Assembly: GCF_019393635.1 (NCBI RefSeq)
Contig: NC_057861.1
Span: 61,382,532 to 61,446,531 of the forward strand
Length of the DNA: 64,000 nt
Direction: 5' to 3'
Source of the DNA: Dromiciops gliroides
Taxonomy: Eukaryota; Chordata; Mammalia; Microbiotheria; Microbiotheriidae
Each line of letters starts with the position of its first letter. Position 1 is the first letter of the stretch. Made by a program: the position numbers and the translations under genes. Below, one piece after another: positions 10,561 to 22,227 of this stretch. The notes under the pieces were generated by a model, which saw only the letters and a program-made list of their open reading frames with translations, was not told where the DNA came from and made no database searches.

Positions 10561-10985
10561 ACTTATTAAGTGACTTGCCCACAGTCACACAGCATGTAAT
10601 ATTAACTGACATTTATATAGTCAGTCAATAAGCATTTATTAGGCACCTGAAATTTATATAGTTGGTCAATAAGCATTTATTAAGCACCTACTATGTAATA
10701 AGCACTTATTAAGCACTTACTATTGCTACACACTGCACTAAGTGCTAGACTTCTACAGTTTGCAAAGTACTTTACATATATTTCAACTGATCCTTACATT
10801 AACCCCATGGTTCTCTAGTAAATATCACAGAAACTTTTGTCCCCATTTTACAGATAAAGAAACTGAGTCAGAGTTTAACTTACTTATCCAAGGTCACACA
10901 TTTTATGAATTAATGAGATTTGAACCTGTGTCAACCATGACTCCCAGGCTAGGTCTCTGTTCCCTTTATTATTTTGCCTTCTAAT
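10561..10985 (-). mobile_element. Decayed CORE-SINE pieces with a small tandem duplication
   Basis: The TTTACAGATAAAGAAACTGAG core lies at 10848-10868. Upstream, the block GTCAATAAGCATTTATTA occurs twice about 43 bases apart (10625 and 10668), with a third shorter relative at about 10698. Confidence 0.5.
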
Positions 10986-11319
10986 AAATATCAGAGGAAA
11001 AATAAGAAACCAGACTTCTCCCTCAAGAGTAAATTATCTGTATATAGTTCCCAACCTAAACAATGCAGAGAAAGAATACTGATAGAGACATAATAATTTT
11101 CAGGAAATAAAATCCAAAGAAGGTGTGTGTATATACCCATGCAATATACCCATGACCCCATTTATCTATACACAAATGTACAAAGTATAGATAACCAAAC
11201 AAGGTGACCATAGACCAGTGATGTAATTTTGACCTCCTAGATATCACTGAGCATTAGAGATACAGTTCTAAGAAGGCCAAAAAAATGTATGGGATCAGTA
11301 ACGAAGATGGGGCTGAGTA

Positions 11320-12005
11320 GCATTGTATGTATATTGAGAAGAATAAACAAAGCAGATGCCCATTGATCAGGGAATGGCTAAATACATTGTGGTACTTGAA
11401 TGTGATGGAATATGATCATACTATAAGAAACAAGGAGCTGTAGAAAAGGAGGAAAATTATGCATACTGAGAAACAAAAATATTTGCATGAACAGATGCAT
11501 AATGAAGTAAGAGGAACCAAGAAAACAATATGTAGATTGACTAAAATAATATAAATAAGAAAAACATAAGAAAACAATCAAAAATGAATGCTACAAAATT
11601 ATAAAGAAGCATGGCCCCAAAAAAGAAAGATGAGAAGAAGCTTCCTCCACTCCTTTCCAGAGGTATGAAACAATGAATATATTGTCAATTTTTTAGGAGA
11701 CAGTGATCTATTTTATTTTATTTTTGGTGAGGCAATTGGGGTTAAGTGACTTGCCCAGGGTCACACAGCTAGTAAGTATCAAGTGTCTGAGGCGGGATTT
11801 GAACTCAGGTCTTCCTGACTCTAGGGCCGGTACTCTATCCATTGCGCCACCTAGCTGCCCCAACAGTGATCTATTTTAATAGGTTTTTTTTTTTCTTTTT
11901 CTTCTTTCTTTTAAAAAATTCCTTATTATGCAGGATAGCTCACTGGAGGAAGAGGGAGAAATGTGGGATTTAGAATTAGGTGATATAAAAACAAAATATA
12001 TCAAT
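11320..12005 (+). mobile_element. L1 3' region fragment with nested SINE
   Basis: GATGCCCATTGATCAGGGAATGG and the following AATGAAGTAAGAGGAACCAAG are standard L1 3' blocks. The tail AAAACAAAATATATCAATAAAAATT is near 12000. A SINE at 11717-11861 interrupts it. Confidence 0.65.
11717..11861 (-). mobile_element. Young tRNA-derived SINE copy, nested
   Basis: Target duplication ACAGTGATCTATTTTA flanks it (about 11701 and 11864). It carries the intact GCGCCACCTAGCTGCCCC head, which contains the CTCF-like core. Confidence 0.92.
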
Positions 12006-12044
12006 AAAAATTATTTTTAAATAAAGAAGATATGATTATTTGAA

Positions 12045-12900
12045 TGGTACCTAACATTTATATAGCACTCGCTAGATGCCAGATACTGTGCTAAGCACTT
12101 CACAACTATTATCTCATTTTATCCTTAAAACAATTCTGGGAATGATGAGCAGGAGGAGTTCAGAGAAACCTGGAGGGTCTTACATGAGCTGATGATGAGT
12201 GAGATGAGCAGAACCAGAAGAACATTGTACACAGTATCATCAACATTGAGTGTTGACCTACTGTGATGGACTATATTCTTCTCACCAATGCAATGGCACA
12301 GAAGAGTTCCAGGGAACTCGTGATAGAAGAGGATCTCCAAATCCAAGAAAAAAAAAAAAAGAACTGTGGAGTATAGATGCTGATTGAACCATACTATTTC
12401 TTTTGTTTTGGGTGCTGGTTTTTTTTTCTATTTTGAGGTTTTGCATTACTGCTCTGATTTTTTCTCTTATAACAGGATTAATGCAGAAATAGGATTAATG
12501 TTATTATGTGTATATATATATATGTGTGTGTATATATATATAGATATATGTATATAGATATATAGATATAACCTATATCAGATTACCTGCTGTCTAGGGG
12601 AGGGGGAGGGAGGGGAGGGAGGGAGAAAAATCTGAAATTGTAAAGCTTGTATAAACAAAAGTTGAGAACTATCTTTACATGTAACGGAAAAAATAAAATA
12701 CCTTGTATGTTAAAAAAAAAACAATTCTGGGAAGTGGATCTTATTATTATCCTTATTTTGCAGTTGAGAAAACTGAGACAGAAGTTAAATGAACTTGCTC
12801 AGAGTCACAGACCTAGTAATTGTCTAAGGCTGGATTTAAACTCAGGTCTTCCTGACTCTAGGCTCAGTGTTCTATCCGCTGTCCTCCCTAGATGCCCTAG
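12045..12900 (-). mobile_element. Old CORE-SINE split by an L1 3' end
   Basis: The left part is 12045-12140 (CTGTGCTAAGCACTTCACAAC ...) and the right part 12720-12900 (TTTTGCAGTTGAGAAAACTGAGAC ... GACTCTAGGCTCAGTG). Joining the parts around the L1 gives one normal element. Confidence 0.65.
12141..12719 (+). mobile_element. L1 3'UTR end, 5'-truncated insertion
   Basis: ACAATTCTGGGA occurs on both sides (about 12130 and 12721) as the target duplication. Inside are the GAGATGAGCAGAACCAGAAG block, a (TA)n stretch, CTGTCTAGGGGAGGGGGAGG and the terminal AAAATAAAATACCTT with poly-A. This is the best copy of the L1 3' end in the window. Confidence 0.8.
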
Positions 12901-13095
12901 AGAACTCTAGGAACCAGAAGGTGAAGAAATAGCAGGAAGCGTTTGGGTGTAGATCAACAGAGGGAGAGGCAGAAGTGATGATGTTGAAAGAACATATGAC
13001 AGAGCAGCCATACAACAGGAAAAAAAACATGAGAAGTTCAGGAAACGTGGTAATAACTAACCTGGCATGATCTAGAAAAGATAGAAGACTTTCAC

Positions 13096-13380
13096 TAGTT
13101 GGAGATCTGTTCTGTGTGAGTATGTGTGTGTGTGTCTGTGTGTCTGTGTGTGTGTTTTCTCTCTGTCTCTGTGTCTCTAAGTCTATCTCTATCTCTGTGT
13201 GTTTCTGTGACTCTCTTATCTCTCTATTTGTGTTTCTATGCCCTTCTTTTCTATGTGTATCTTTATCTGTCTCTTCTGTCTCTTGTGTATTTCTGTATCT
13301 CTCTCTTTTTGTCTGTCTCTGTTTCTCTGTCTCTTTGTGTATTTCTGTATCTGCCCTTCTCTCTCTCTCAAAAAAAAAAA
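13096..13380. repeat. TG/TCTG-rich simple sequence
   Basis: (TG)n grades into a TCTCTGTCTC-type tract that ends in a run of about 13 A's. The two overlapping low-complexity frames here (rich in V, C, S and L) are not coding. Confidence 0.8.
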
Positions 13381-13427
13381 AAGGGATGATGCTAAATAGT
13401 TCTTTATTTACCTTAATAATATTCTTC

Positions 13428-13580
13428 AGGGGCAGCTAGGTGGTGCAGTAGATAAAGCACCCGCCCTGGATTCAGGAGGACCTGAGTTCAAATCCAGCCT
13501 CAGACACTTGACATTTACTAGATGTGTGACTCTGGGCAAGTCACTTAACCCTTACTGCCCTGCCCAAAAAAAAAAAAAAT
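13428..13580 (+). mobile_element. Young tRNA-derived SINE copy
   Basis: Complete copy; A-box TGGTGCAGTAG with two changes; ends CCCTGCCC plus A's. Confidence 0.9.
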
Positions 13581-13763
13581 TTTTTAAGCTTCAAAAGATG
13601 GAAAAACAAACAAACAAAAAGATGGAAAAACCCACAGAAGAACTCTGATTCTAAACCAGATTCTCAAGAACAAAGAGCAACTGGTTGATAAAGTAGAAAG
13701 AGTGGAAGCCTTGGATAATGACACTGTAAGAGAGAAAAGAAAAAAGTTTGATGTAATCCCTAG

Positions 13764-14030
13764 ATTACCCAGCTAGATGGCAAAGTGGAGAGAATACTGG
13801 ACCTGGAGTCAAGAAGACCTGAGTTCAAATCCATCCTCAGACACTTACTAGCTATGTGATCCTGGGCAAGTCACTTCATTTCTGACTGCCTCGCTTTCCT
13901 CAACTGTAAAATGAGGCTATTAATAGCACCTGCCTCCTAGAGTTGTGAGGATAAAATAAGATAGTAATTGTAAAGCATCTAGCACATATTAAGTAAATAC
14001 TTAATAAATGCTTGTTTCCTTCTTTCATAA
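13764..14030 (+). mobile_element. Old CORE-SINE, nearly full length
   Basis: AGCTAGATGGCAAAGTGGAGAG head, TAGCTATGTGATCCTGGGCAA core and the long tail GAGGATAAAATAAGATAGTAATTG ... TTAATAAATGCTTGTTTCC. Longer and more diverged than the A-tailed family. Confidence 0.7.
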
Positions 14031-14830
14031 GGACTTCCTAAAGTGGAAAAGGGTCAGAGAGGAAGGAGGGGAAAAAAAAAAGAGAGGTCACTTTCTCTCT
14101 CAATAGAATGTAGTTATCTGTGTTACATCCCCTTTGACCTCATAAATATTAAAACTTCAGTTATCCATATGTTGTGTATCTGAATCAGTGGGCCCAGAGG
14201 AAAGAGAAACTGAGATTTAAGTGTAACGATTTCTGCATTGTATTAATCAACTATAGACCATGAACTCTGGAACCACCAGGACAGACTAGGGATAAAAGCC
14301 TCCTTTGCGCTGAAAAGTGAAAGGGCAGAAGTGATTATCAATAGAGGGGAGGAGGTGTGGAGAGGGAAAAGGAAATAGCTCAAGATTTGATCTCCCTCTA
14401 GTGACCAGAGTGGGTATTGTCACAGATTAAAATGTGGTTCCGTCTCAGCTAAAAACAGGAAAGGAAGAGCTGTTAGCCTGCCACCTAGTGACTTATTAAG
14501 ATATTGCATTCTGAGTTACTCTGAATCCCTAGACTAGATTTTGTCCTATGAGACAGCTTACTTTCCTGCATGTTTAAAGTTCGAGGACAAGACAAATAAA
14601 ACAAAAATGTTGCATAGGTATAGTCTGACACATACCCTAGATCTTGGGAGAGCAGATTTCAAAGAGCTCAGAGGAAGTAGAGGTGGAATCACATGGACCA
14701 AAACTTTAGAGCCTAGGAAAGATGAAGCTCTCAACAATTAAGTCTCCAAAGTAAAACAAAAAATTTCAATTAAGAGAAAGGGGGAGGGATTGTCTAGAGA
14801 AAGTGATAGAAGTACACGTGGTGGGGGGGG
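14031..14830. other. Intergenic, no feature recognised
   Basis: Unique-looking, AT-moderate sequence. The 66-codon frame at 14541-14741 has no recognisable similarity. Confidence 0.35.
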
Positions 14831-14833
14831 GTG

Positions 14834-14990
14834 GCGCAGCTAGGTGGTGCAGTGGATAATGTACCAGCCCTGGATTCAGGAGGTCCTGAGTTCAAATCTG
14901 ACCTCAGACAGTTGACACTTCCTAGATGTGTGACCCTGAGCAAGTCACTTAACCCTCATTGCCCCACAAAAAAATAAAAAATAAAATAGA
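14834..14990 (+). mobile_element. Young tRNA-derived SINE copy
   Basis: The head follows a run of G's (GTGGGGGGGGGTGGC). B-box AGTTCAAATCT; A/T-rich tail. Confidence 0.9.
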
Positions 14991-15539
14991 ATAGTCTTAA
15001 AAAAAACAAGCAAACAAAAAATACACAGGGAACTCTTCAGCCAAATGAGACTTTTTAAGAGATAGATAAATAAATAAATAGATACACGCACACACACATA
15101 AGGGAAGATAATGATGAAGGAACTAAAACAAAACAAAAAACATGGCACATTCTTGTAGAAATAGTGTCAGGAGCACTGAAGCTAATGAGCCAAAAAGAAA
15201 GATTTGTTTTAATTTCAGAATCAAAGTAAAGAGAGGAATGTTGTGCTAGGGGAGAAGAGGTATGGAACAATGATAATGGATACCTTAAAAAAGCCAGAAG
15301 TAGCCACCTTTTATTTGCTTCTGTTGTTTTCTGACAAGGAAAATTACCTGTGGACCAGAAAAAAAAAGAGCAAAAATGTCTAATGGGAAGTTGAACCCCA
15401 AGATTAGTAAGGAGACAGAACATCTACCTGCCAGCTCACCAGACCTAAATAAACTATATCCCAGGGAACTGAACAGACTCCTATGTGATTGATGAAATTG
15501 AAACAGAGAAGAAAATCTACAATCTATAGGTTAGTGAAG

Positions 15540-16320
15540 TTAACGTCTATAACATTAAAAGAATGGTATATAGTCATTTTAAAAAGGAAGTGGTTAATCA
15601 CCACTAAGAGCTAATGTGGCTTCACCAGAAATAGGTCATAGCAGATTAACTTTATTTCCTTTTTTAACACATTTACTAGACTTGGTAGATCGAAGAAATA
15701 TTATAGCTCTAGATTCACCTATATTTTCACTAAGTATTTGGCAGTTTCTTATGTTATCCTCATGCACGAGACGTAGACTACATCAGACAAGTAGATTTAG
15801 GACAAGTTGTATGGCCAGATCCAATGAACGAAAAGTTAAATGTCAACTTAGAGTCAAATAGTTAATGGAACTTTCCATCGATATCCTCTTGGCCCTGTAC
15901 TGTTTAACATCACTCGGATGATCAAATTTGAAGGTGACACAAAGCTAACAAATTGGATGACAGAGATGGGCTCCTCCGAAAACATCGAGACAGCTCCAAT
16001 CTAATACAGCAAAACTGAATAATGATAAATGGAAAGTGTAACACTCTAGCCCAAAAGACCCACTTCATAGGCATGAGACTGGGGAGGTATGACTTAGCAT
16101 TGCTTTATCATTAAAAGATTTGGGAATCAGAGAAGAGCTGGGAGCAGTGAGTGGAAGTTATAGGGGTAGGTTTAGGCTTGAGGGAGCAAGAAACTTTCTA
16201 ACAATTGGAGGTGAGATGAACTGCCCTGGGAAGGGAAAATGAGTTTCTCTTCACTGGTAGTCTCTAAATAGAGGCTGGATTACCTCCCTGGGGATATTGT
16301 CAAGGGGATGCTTTGTCACT
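15540..16320 (+). mobile_element. CR1/L3-like LINE remnant
   Basis: Contains decayed reverse-transcriptase blocks: CTCTTGGCCCTGTACTGTTTAACAT and AAATTTGAAGGTGACACAAAG, where the second corresponds to the F-A-D-D-T-K motif with a change at the catalytic position. Many stops; not functional. Confidence 0.55.
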
Positions 16321-16601
16321 CAATTACAGAATCTCAGAGTCAGAAGAGACTTCAATCTAGCCCAACCTGTAACTGGAAAATAGTCCTTTCTACAACATAC
16401 TGGACATGATTGAAATGACCCAACAACAATAGCATCATCCTGGACAAGCGGTTATTTAGCTGTTTTGTGAAGACCTCCAGTGAGAAGAAGCCAAATTCTT
16501 CCCAAGACAGCCCATTCCATTTTAAGATAACTCAGGTGTTAGGACATTTTCCCTTACAGTTAGGTTCCTAAGTTCTCCCGTATGCAATATCTACCTCTTT
16601 T

Positions 16602-16725
16602 AAGGCAGCTAAAGGGCTCTATAGTGCCTGGAATCAGGAAGTTCAAATTCAGCCTCAGACGCTTTCTAGCTATGTGACCCTGGGCAATGTCTTGCACGCA
16701 GTTGGAGCTTAATAAATGTTTGTTC
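16602..16725 (+). mobile_element. Decayed SINE
   Basis: GGCAGCTAAAGGGCTCTATAG ... GCTATGTGACCCTGGGCAA, followed by TTAATAAATGTTTG. About a quarter of positions differ from the young copies. Confidence 0.6.
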
Positions 16726-17339
16726 CTCCCATCTACAAGTCTATCGACCTTGTGGAAAGTCAAGTGGGCGTTTAGAAGGCCTTTGACGATCCTTCTGCTT
16801 TGCAGATTCTCATTCTGTTTTTCTGACTCCAGGTCCAGCACTGTTTCCTCTGTATCACACAGCATCTCATCACAGTATCTCATCATTTCAATCAACTTGG
16901 CTGGGAGGGAAAAGGCATTCCAAGAATGGGGAGAGGCTTTAGAAAAGGCCCTGAGGTAGGAACACACAAGGCATGCACAATGTTATAAGATCATATAATC
17001 TAACCTCCTCATTTTACAAATGAAGAAACTGAGGCCTCAGGAGGTTACTTGACCTGTTGATGGCTTAATTCGCGCAGAGATGTTCACACAGGCAGCAAGC
17101 AACAGAATCAGGATTCAACGCCAGATCTTTGGCCCCAATATACAAATGCTTCCCAATGCACCCCTCTGTAAATAAGTGGAGGGGGGCGGGGAGGGGGAAA
17201 GTAGTCCAGGCAGAGGAAGAGGTGTGGACAAAGGCACAGTGGGAGAAATGGACAAGGCGTGTTCTTTATTCTGTGTATTCTAGTTATACAGACATCCAGA
17301 TGGACAGTCCAGCACCTGGGTGCAGACCCCATTAGCTCA
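16726..17339. other. Intergenic with small MIR-like piece
   Basis: ATTTTACAAATGAAGAAACTGAGGCC at 17011-17036 is a CORE-SINE remnant. Nothing else is recognised; a GGGGGCGGGGAGGGGG run lies at 17184. Confidence 0.4.
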
Positions 17340-17895
17340 TGCCTAGATTATTCCAAAGCCTGCTCATCAGTTCTCTTGCTTCACGCCTCTCCCACAATCC
17401 AGTGCATCTACCTCTAAACACAAACTGATCCTCCTAAGGCACAGGTCTGACCACATCCCCCCCATTTGTCATCAATTCCATTGGTTCCCTGGCAACCTCA
17501 AGATCCAATATGAAACTAACCCCAGCTTTTCCATCCAGTAACATTGGCCTCTTTGCTTCTCTTCAGAGAAGACTCCAGACATTTTTTTTTTTTGAGGCAA
17601 TTAGGGTTAAGTGACTTGCCCCAAGTGACATAGTGTCTGAGAGCAGATTTGAACTCAGGTCTTCCTGACTTCAGGGCCAGTGCTCTATCTACTGAGCCAC
17701 CTAGTGGCCCCTCCAGACATTATCATTGTTTGTCTCCCTGGCCTGTATTTTTCTCCCTTCTTGTCTTGGCTTCTTAGCTTCCCTGAAGTCTCAGCTAAAG
17801 GCCCACCTTCTGCAAAAAGCCTTCCCCAGTCCTTCTTAATCTTAGTGTCTTCTCCTTGAAATTATTCCCACTTTATCCCACAAATATCTTGTTTT
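17340..17895 (+). mobile_element. L2 LINE 3' fragment with nested SINE
   Basis: CACCTCTAAACACAAACTGATCCTCC, CCTCAAGATCCAATATGAAACT and GCCTTCCCCAGTCCTTCTTAATC are L2-type blocks. The SINE at 17581-17708 divides it and duplicated CTCCAGACATT. Confidence 0.65.
17581..17708 (-). mobile_element. tRNA-derived SINE copy, nested
   Basis: Slightly diverged copy with an internal loss near the GTGTGACC block. Target duplication CTCCAGACATT on both sides. Confidence 0.85.
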
Positions 17896-18670
17896 ATGTA
17901 GTGGATTCCAGAAATTAGGAAAGACGGTAACAAAAATCCTGGGGAACAGAATCCTGCAGTGGGTCCCCACAAAAGCAAAGGGCCCCATCTTTATCCCATA
18001 TTAGACCCTACATATAGCCATTTATAAATTGGGGAGATCCTTGTCTTAACTCTCACTCTCAATGGCAAGTTCCTTCATGATCTGACCTTAATTTATTTCA
18101 ACTGAGGTCCAGAAACAGGACATAACTCATTGAACACACACAGGTAGTGAGTAACAAAGTCAGGATTTGAACCTAGATTCTTTGACTCCAAATTCAAAAT
18201 CCTTTCTCCCATCATGTCTAGCTCTCCGTTTCCAGTGAGAGTAGCTTCCAATGGAATACTCCCCAGTGTTACCATTCCATCTGTCTCCTCCATACTCCTG
18301 CACAGGCTATTGCCCATGTTTAGAATGCCCTCCAGAGTCATACCTGTGCCTCAGAGTCTTTCTCACCCTTTGAGACTTGGCTAGGGTGCCACCTCCTACT
18401 GTTCCGATCCTTTTCTAGGTGCCAGTGCTAGAGATCTCACTCTGAGTATCTGGAATGACATCAAATCCTTTCTGGTCGGTACAACTTGAGGTTGTCAGGA
18501 ATTCCAGGGCCTAGAATGACTCGACTACTGTTGTGCTTGTTTCCTGCTTGTGTGTATCCTTGCAATAAATGTCACCTAAAGCGACCACCATGAGAGCCTC
18601 CTGTCACTTCCTGTAGGTCACCTTCTGCACTTCTAGCTAGACATGAGCCCCTACCAGCCAGACAAGTGGA
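17896..18670. other. Intergenic with an old SINE piece
   Basis: A decayed minus-strand SINE segment lies at 18130-18225 (CAGGATTTGAACCTAGATTC). The rest, to 18670, is unassigned. Confidence 0.4.
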
Positions 18671-18679
18671 ACGGTTGAC

Positions 18680-18826
18680 ACTTATGTAGCTCTTTGAGGT
18701 AAATAGCATAGTCTCTCACAACAATCCTGTGAGAGAGATAATATAAGTGGTTTTATCCCCAACTTACAGATAAGGAAATTGAGGTTCAGAGAGGAAAAGA
18801 GCATTGAGTTTAAAATCAGGAGACCT
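18680..18826 (-). mobile_element. Old CORE-SINE fragment
   Basis: ACAACAATCCTGTGAGAGAG ... AACTTACAGATAAGGAAATTGAGG, the reverse of the CORE tail; truncated by the young SINE that follows. Confidence 0.55.
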
Positions 18827-18831
18827 TGGGG

Positions 18832-18974
18832 GCAGCTAGGTGGAGCAGTGGATAAAGCACCAGCCCTGGATTCAGGAGTACCTGAGTTCAAATCCAGCCT
18901 CAGACACTTGACACTTACTAGCTGTGTGACCCTGGGCAAGTCACTTAATCCCCATTGCCCTGCAAAAAAAAAAA
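18832..18974 (+). mobile_element. Young tRNA-derived SINE copy
   Basis: Target duplication AAATCAGGAGACCTT (about 18813) and AAATCAAGAGACCTT (about 18972). Complete copy. Confidence 0.92.
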
Positions 18975-19164
18975 TCAAGAGACCTTGATTCAGTTAATCT
19001 CTGTATGACTCTAGGTAAGCCACTCTGCCCTCTCAGTCTTAGTTTCCCCATCTATAAAATGGGGATAATTATCATTCCAGAATGATATCATAGGGTCACT
19101 GTAGAGAAAGTTCTTCCTGACCCTTAAAGGTCTATGGATACAAAAAGAAGGCAAAGGGAATAAG

Positions 19165-19405
19165 TGTTTAAGTGCCTACTATTTACCATGCTAAGCATTT
19201 TACAAATGTCATCTCATTTGATCCTCACAATAACTCTAGAAGGTAGATGCTATTATATTCCCATTTTATAGTTGAAAAATCTGAGGCAAATAAAGGTAAA
19301 GTGACTTGCCCAGGATCACACAGCTATTGTCTGAGATCAGATTTGAACTTGAATCTTTCTGACTCCAGGCCCAACACTCTATCCATTATACCATTTAGCT
19401 GTCCA
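19165..19405 (-). mobile_element. Old CORE-SINE
   Basis: Reverse-orientation copy with TTTACAAATGTCATCTCATTTGATC, CTCACAATAACTCTAGAAGG and a decayed tRNA head ending AGCTGTCC. Confidence 0.7.
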
Positions 19406-19629
19406 TGGCCCAAGGTCCCCCAAAAATAGACCAGGTTTTATTCTGAGCACTGACCCCAAGTAGGTCATTTTCTCTCTTTGGCTCATTGCCTCCACCTGGA
19501 GATGCTCTGGGAAACTCTTGGATACACTCATAGTGTTCTTCAAAATAACTAACAGAGGCCCTAATTCTGGTACATAGCAGAGGTTCATCCTTGGGGCCCT
19601 GGCCAAGTTCCTTCAGCCCACTTGATGAG

Positions 19630-20080
19630 TCAATCAATGGACATGCATTTGTTAAATGCTTACTATGTGACAAGAACTGTGCAACTTTGTATACCTGGGG
19701 ATACAAAAAAAAAGCAAAAGACAGTCCTTGCTCTCAAGATGGTCACAGTCTGATGGGGGAGACAGCCCACAAACAAAAAAAATATATATAGACAGGGGGC
19801 AGCTAGGTGGCACAGTGAATAAAGCACTGGCCCTGGATTCAGAAGGACCTGAGTTCAAATACAGCCTCAGACAGTTGACACTTACTAGCTATGTGACCCT
19901 GGGCAAGTCACTTAACCCTCATTGCCCCGCAAAAACAAAAAACAAACAAAAAAATAAAGATATAGACAAGATAAACTGGAAGTCATCTCTGGGAGAAGGC
20001 CTGAGAAAGGCTTCATGTGGAAGGCAGGACTTTGGCTGAGACTTGAAGCCAAGAACCAGAGGTGAAGAGAGTGAACAGTC
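19630..20080 (+). repeat. Family A repeat segment (unassigned), interrupted by a SINE
   Basis: Starts with TTGTTAAATGCTTACTATGTG, then AAAGACAGTCCTTGCTCTCAAG and, after the SINE at 19798-19962, CTGAGAAAGGCTTCATGTGGAAGG. The same ordered blocks occur at 35.06-36.35, 44.88-45.07, 46.18-47.77 and 49.85 kb. I do not know the class of this family. Confidence 0.55.
19798..19962 (+). mobile_element. Young tRNA-derived SINE copy, nested
   Basis: Flanked by ATATAGACAGG and ATATAGACAAG; tail of repeated CAAAAAACAAA units. Confidence 0.9.
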
Positions 20081-20083
20081 CAG

Positions 20084-21830
20084 CTGGGTGGAGCCAAGAT
20101 GGTGGAGGACAGGCAGAGACTCCTTGTACCTCTCCCCTAAATCCCTCCAAATCCCTTCAAATAATGCCATGAGACTATACCTGGAGCATCAGAACCCACA
20201 AAAGGATGGGGTGAGATTATTTTCCAGCCAGAAACAGCTTAGAAGGTCAGCAGGAGAGGTCTGCTGTGCTAGAGTGGGAGTGGAACCCAACCCCAAGGTC
20301 ACACTAACACAGATCCAGCCCCAGGCAGGCTGCACCAGAGAAAGAGACCTCCAGAGCCTCTGAATTGGCTGCAGCGCTGGCTTCTTCTGAAACTAAGCCA
20401 GTGCTGCAGCCAATTCAGAGGCTCTGGAGGTCTGGTCACGGTCTGGTGAGAGGGCTGAGTGGTTGGCCAGGGAGAGATCAGAGGGGTCTCTGCTGGCTCT
20501 GAGGCAGAGCTTGGTTGTTTTACCCCTGCTGGGAACCAGGAAGCAGCCTTAAGTGGTGGTAGTCCAGGTGGGAGAGGAACACAGGCTCGCCAGAGCTATC
20601 AATCCAGTGAAACAAAAATTTTGCTTTCTAGTTGAAGAGCAAGTACACCTGGGGTACTTTACAGACCATAACACAGGCCAGGCCAGTGAAGAACCTGCCA
20701 CTCCTTAAATAGTACCACCTTAGACCCCCTGAAGCTTGGGACAGGGCAACCTAGAAGCAGTGCCCCACCTTAAGTAGGAGTTAAAAGTCAAGAAATAGAT
20801 GGTTAAGATGAGCAGACAGAGAAAGATTCAGACCGTAGAAAGTTTCTTTAGTGACAAGGAAAATCGAGGTGCACCCTCAGAAGAGGATATAGGGGCTCCT
20901 ATATTCAAAGCTTCCAAGAAAAATATGAATTGGTCTCAGGCCATAGAAGTGCTCAAAAATGACTTTGAAGATAAAGTAAGAGAGGTAGAGGAAAAAATGT
21001 AAAGAGAAATGAAATTGATGCAGGAAAGTCATGGGGAAAAAGTCAACAGCTTGAAAAACCAAATGGAAAAGCTCTCTGAAGAAAATAATTGCCTAAGAAT
21101 TAGGATTGAGCAAATGGAAACTAATGACTTTATGAGAAACCAAGACATATAAAACAAACCCAAATAAATAAATAAAGGGCAATGTGAAATATCTTCTTGG
21201 AAAAACAGCTGACCTGGAAAATAGATCCAGGAGAGATAATTTGAAAATTATTGGTCAACCTGAAAACTATGATCAAAACAAGAACTTAGACATCATCTTC
21301 CAAGAGATTGTCAGGGAAAGTTGCCCTGATATTCTAGAAACAGAAGGTAAGATAGAAATTGAAAGAATCCACTGATCACCTCCAGAAAGAGATCCCAAAA
21401 GGAAAACTTCCAGGAATATTATAGCCAAATTCCAGAGCTCCCAGGTAAAGAAAAAAAATATTGCAAGCAGGCAGAAAGAAGCAATTCAAGTACTGTAGAG
21501 CCACAGTCAGGATAGCACAAGATCTGGCAGCTTCTACATTAAAGGATCAGAGGGCATGGAATATGATATTCCAGAAGGCAAAGAAACTGGAATTACAACC
21601 AAAAATCACCTACCCAGCAAAACTGATCATAATCTTTCAGGGGGAAAAATGAGACTTCAATGAAAAAGAGGACTTTTAGGCATTCATGATGAAAAGACCT
21701 GAACTGAATAGAAAATTTGACTTTCAAATACAAGACTCTAGAGAAGCATAAAAAGGTAAATAGGAAAAAGAAATCAAGAGGGAGGTTAAAAGGAGAGTGA
21801 AAAGTCACTGGAAGTGCTCAGTCAGGATCC
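20084..21830 (+). mobile_element. LINE-1 head: 5'UTR and ORF1, no ORF2
   Basis: Begins GTGGAGCCAAGATGGTGGAG, the L1 5' start with a YY1-like core. A 5'UTR of about 700 bases follows, then ORF1 pieces: an N-terminal segment from 20799 (KMSRQRKIQTVESFFSDKEN), a coiled coil, RNA-recognition start ENRSRRDNLKIIGQPENYD (about 21215-21270) and C-terminal part to about 21650. In-frame stops (20999, 21375) and frame changes show it is dead. No ORF2 or poly-A follows; the next bases resemble family A. It may be a broken L1 or a half-L1 (HAL1-like) element. Confidence 0.75.
20345..20433. repeat. Near-perfect inverted repeat, 39-bp arms, 11-base loop
   Basis: Arms 20345-20383 and 20395-20433 are reverse complements with a single C/T difference, which becomes a G-U pair in RNA. 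They lie inside the L1 5'UTR. As RNA this would make a very stable hairpin. Confidence 0.93.
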
Positions 21831-22160
21831 TGCTGCAGCATTTTGTTCAAATAGCAAGGAAAGCAGTGTCACTGAACTATGGCCAGTCCAGGTATGGGGT
21901 GGTGAGGGTGTGCACCAGGGTGATGGCAGTGCCAGAGGAGAGAAGAGGGGCTAGTTGAAAGATGTTGTGAAGATAGAAATGACAGGGCTTAGCAACTGAT
22001 TGGCTACGGCTATGGTAGTGAGTTGAGGATGGCACTGAGGTTGGTAAAAGAGAGACAAAGAGGTAACAAATTTTTACCCTTTTCAGACTTGGAGTTATCA
22101 CATTTGCACCTTGTAAAGCATATGAAACCTTGAGCAACCCATCCATAAATTGTAAAGTGT
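21831..22160 (+). repeat. Family A repeat segment (unassigned)
   Basis: Contains GCAAGGAAAGCAGTGTCACTG, GTGTGCACCAGGGTGATGGCAG and GCCAGAGGAGAGAAGAGGGG, which correspond to blocks at 47.60-47.70 kb. The order suggests that the L1 head sits inside or next to one family A copy. Confidence 0.5.
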
Positions 22161-22227
22161 CTTATTAGTGCCTACGAAGAGTGGGTCATTCACTGCTGCT
22201 AAAGGAAACATCAAAAAGTGTTCGAGG

